Assembly (NCBI GenBank): GCA_026461075.1
Contig: JAPJNH010000141.1
Span: forward strand, 1-64,000
Length of the DNA: 64,000 bases
From: Chitinophagales bacterium
Lineage (GTDB): Bacteria > Bacteroidota > Bacteroidia > Chitinophagales > CAIODY01
Direction: 5' to 3'
Part shown: positions 63,922 to 64,000 of the stretch, one piece after another
Numbering within the stretch: the first letter of the stretch is position 1
Layout of the letters: every line of letters begins with the position of its first letter
The notes under the pieces: model-generated
What the model saw: only the letters and a program-made list of their open reading frames with translations
What the model was told of the DNA's origin: nothing
Databases searched by the model: none
Translations under genes and position numbers: made by a program

Positions 63922-64000
63922 CTAGTGCGTGCTTTTCTTTTTCCGCATACGCATATTCAATAACTCCACTCCGAACGAGAAGGCCATTGCGAAGTAGACG
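63922..64000 (-). CDS. TerC-family membrane protein, C-terminal end only
   Basis: Only the last 26 codons are in the window: VYFAMAFSFGVELLNMRM then RKKKSTH and stop. The YFAMAFSxxVELLN ending is typical of TerC/Alx-like integral membrane proteins, thought to export manganese or handle metal stress. The upstream part lies beyond the right edge. It converges on the serine hydrolase gene with 14 bases between them. Confidence 0.7.
   Translation of the reverse strand, partial: VYFAMAFSFGVELLNMRMRKKKSTH

Noticed and set aside
1-64000. tRNA, rRNA, insertion sequence, prophage or riboswitch
   Set aside because: No cloverleaf-like, transposase-like, phage-structural (beyond the tail-fibre-like surface protein) or known riboswitch pattern was seen; thiD has no TPP-type leader.

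Overview
The window comes from a member of the Bacteroidota, probably an environmental lineage near the Chitinophagales or Sphingobacteriales; I cannot name a genus. The reasons are: several secreted proteins end in type IX secretion (T9SS) sorting domains; promoters repeatedly match the Bacteroidota -7 element TAnnTTTG; clear Shine-Dalgarno sites are scarce; LpxC is fused to FabZ; and there are phylum-typical families (GWxTD, DUF5916, WbqC-like, DUF3089, several OmpH copies). Gene density is very high and no gap exceeds 300 bases. The longest gaps are 8803-9036 (a terminator, a putative LytTR-type operator and a promoter) and 23918-24102 (two terminators around an odd short-word repeat). I see no rRNA, tRNA, CRISPR array, insertion sequence or prophage.

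Layout. 1-1751: a Cu(I)-type P-type ATPase cut off by the left edge. 1842-8802: a beta-helix secreted protein, a polyprenyl diphosphate synthase, a small T9SS protein, a helical-repeat protein of unknown function, and a coupled SDR/VOC pair. 9037-13170: a compact set of exported proteins (phage-tail-fibre-like protein, PGAP1-like lipase/esterase with T9SS domain, two small exported proteins) behind a promoter with a near-ideal LytTR-type direct repeat. 13213-19702: an envelope cluster of uppS, bamA and three OmpH/Skp paralogs, followed by a PcaF-like thiolase. 19774-23155: a reverse-strand run with a coiled-coil membrane protein, a periplasmic-binding-protein-like lipoprotein and a DUF3089 hydrolase. 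23336-31526: bL25, purH, dapA, a large beta-propeller T9SS protein, fructose-1,6-bisphosphatase and homogentisate dioxygenase.

31611-38415: a secreted M43 metalloprotease with PKD-like repeats, two divergent glycosyltransferases and a DUF5916 outer-membrane-type protein. 38416-46668: a TPR protein, cytidine deaminase, a saccharopine dehydrogenase-like enzyme, the ppk-ppx polyphosphate operon, a WbqC-like protein and a GWxTD protein. 46681-56813: rimO, aroK, an acyl-CoA carboxylase beta subunit, then the lipid A and fatty acid genes lpxC/fabZ and lpxA with an atypical ABC ATPase overlapping lpxA, an MFS carrier, thiD and a methylmalonyl-CoA mutase catalytic subunit. 56815-64000: nadB, a LuxE-like acyltransferase, a membrane glycosyltransferase-like protein, rpe, DUF2461, a small hypothetical gene, a beta-lactamase-fold serine hydrolase and the tail of a TerC-family gene.

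Most genes are ordinary core metabolism and envelope biogenesis. The less explained parts are: the LytTR-type operator and its exported cassette (8895-13170); the repeat at 23977-24046; a recurring arrangement in which the -7-like box lies only 4-6 bases before the start codon, implying leaderless transcripts; the back-to-back divergent promoters at 60930-60958; and the ABC ATPase that appears to lack its Q-loop Gln and H-loop His. All family calls are by eye from motifs and overall resemblance; no database search was run.
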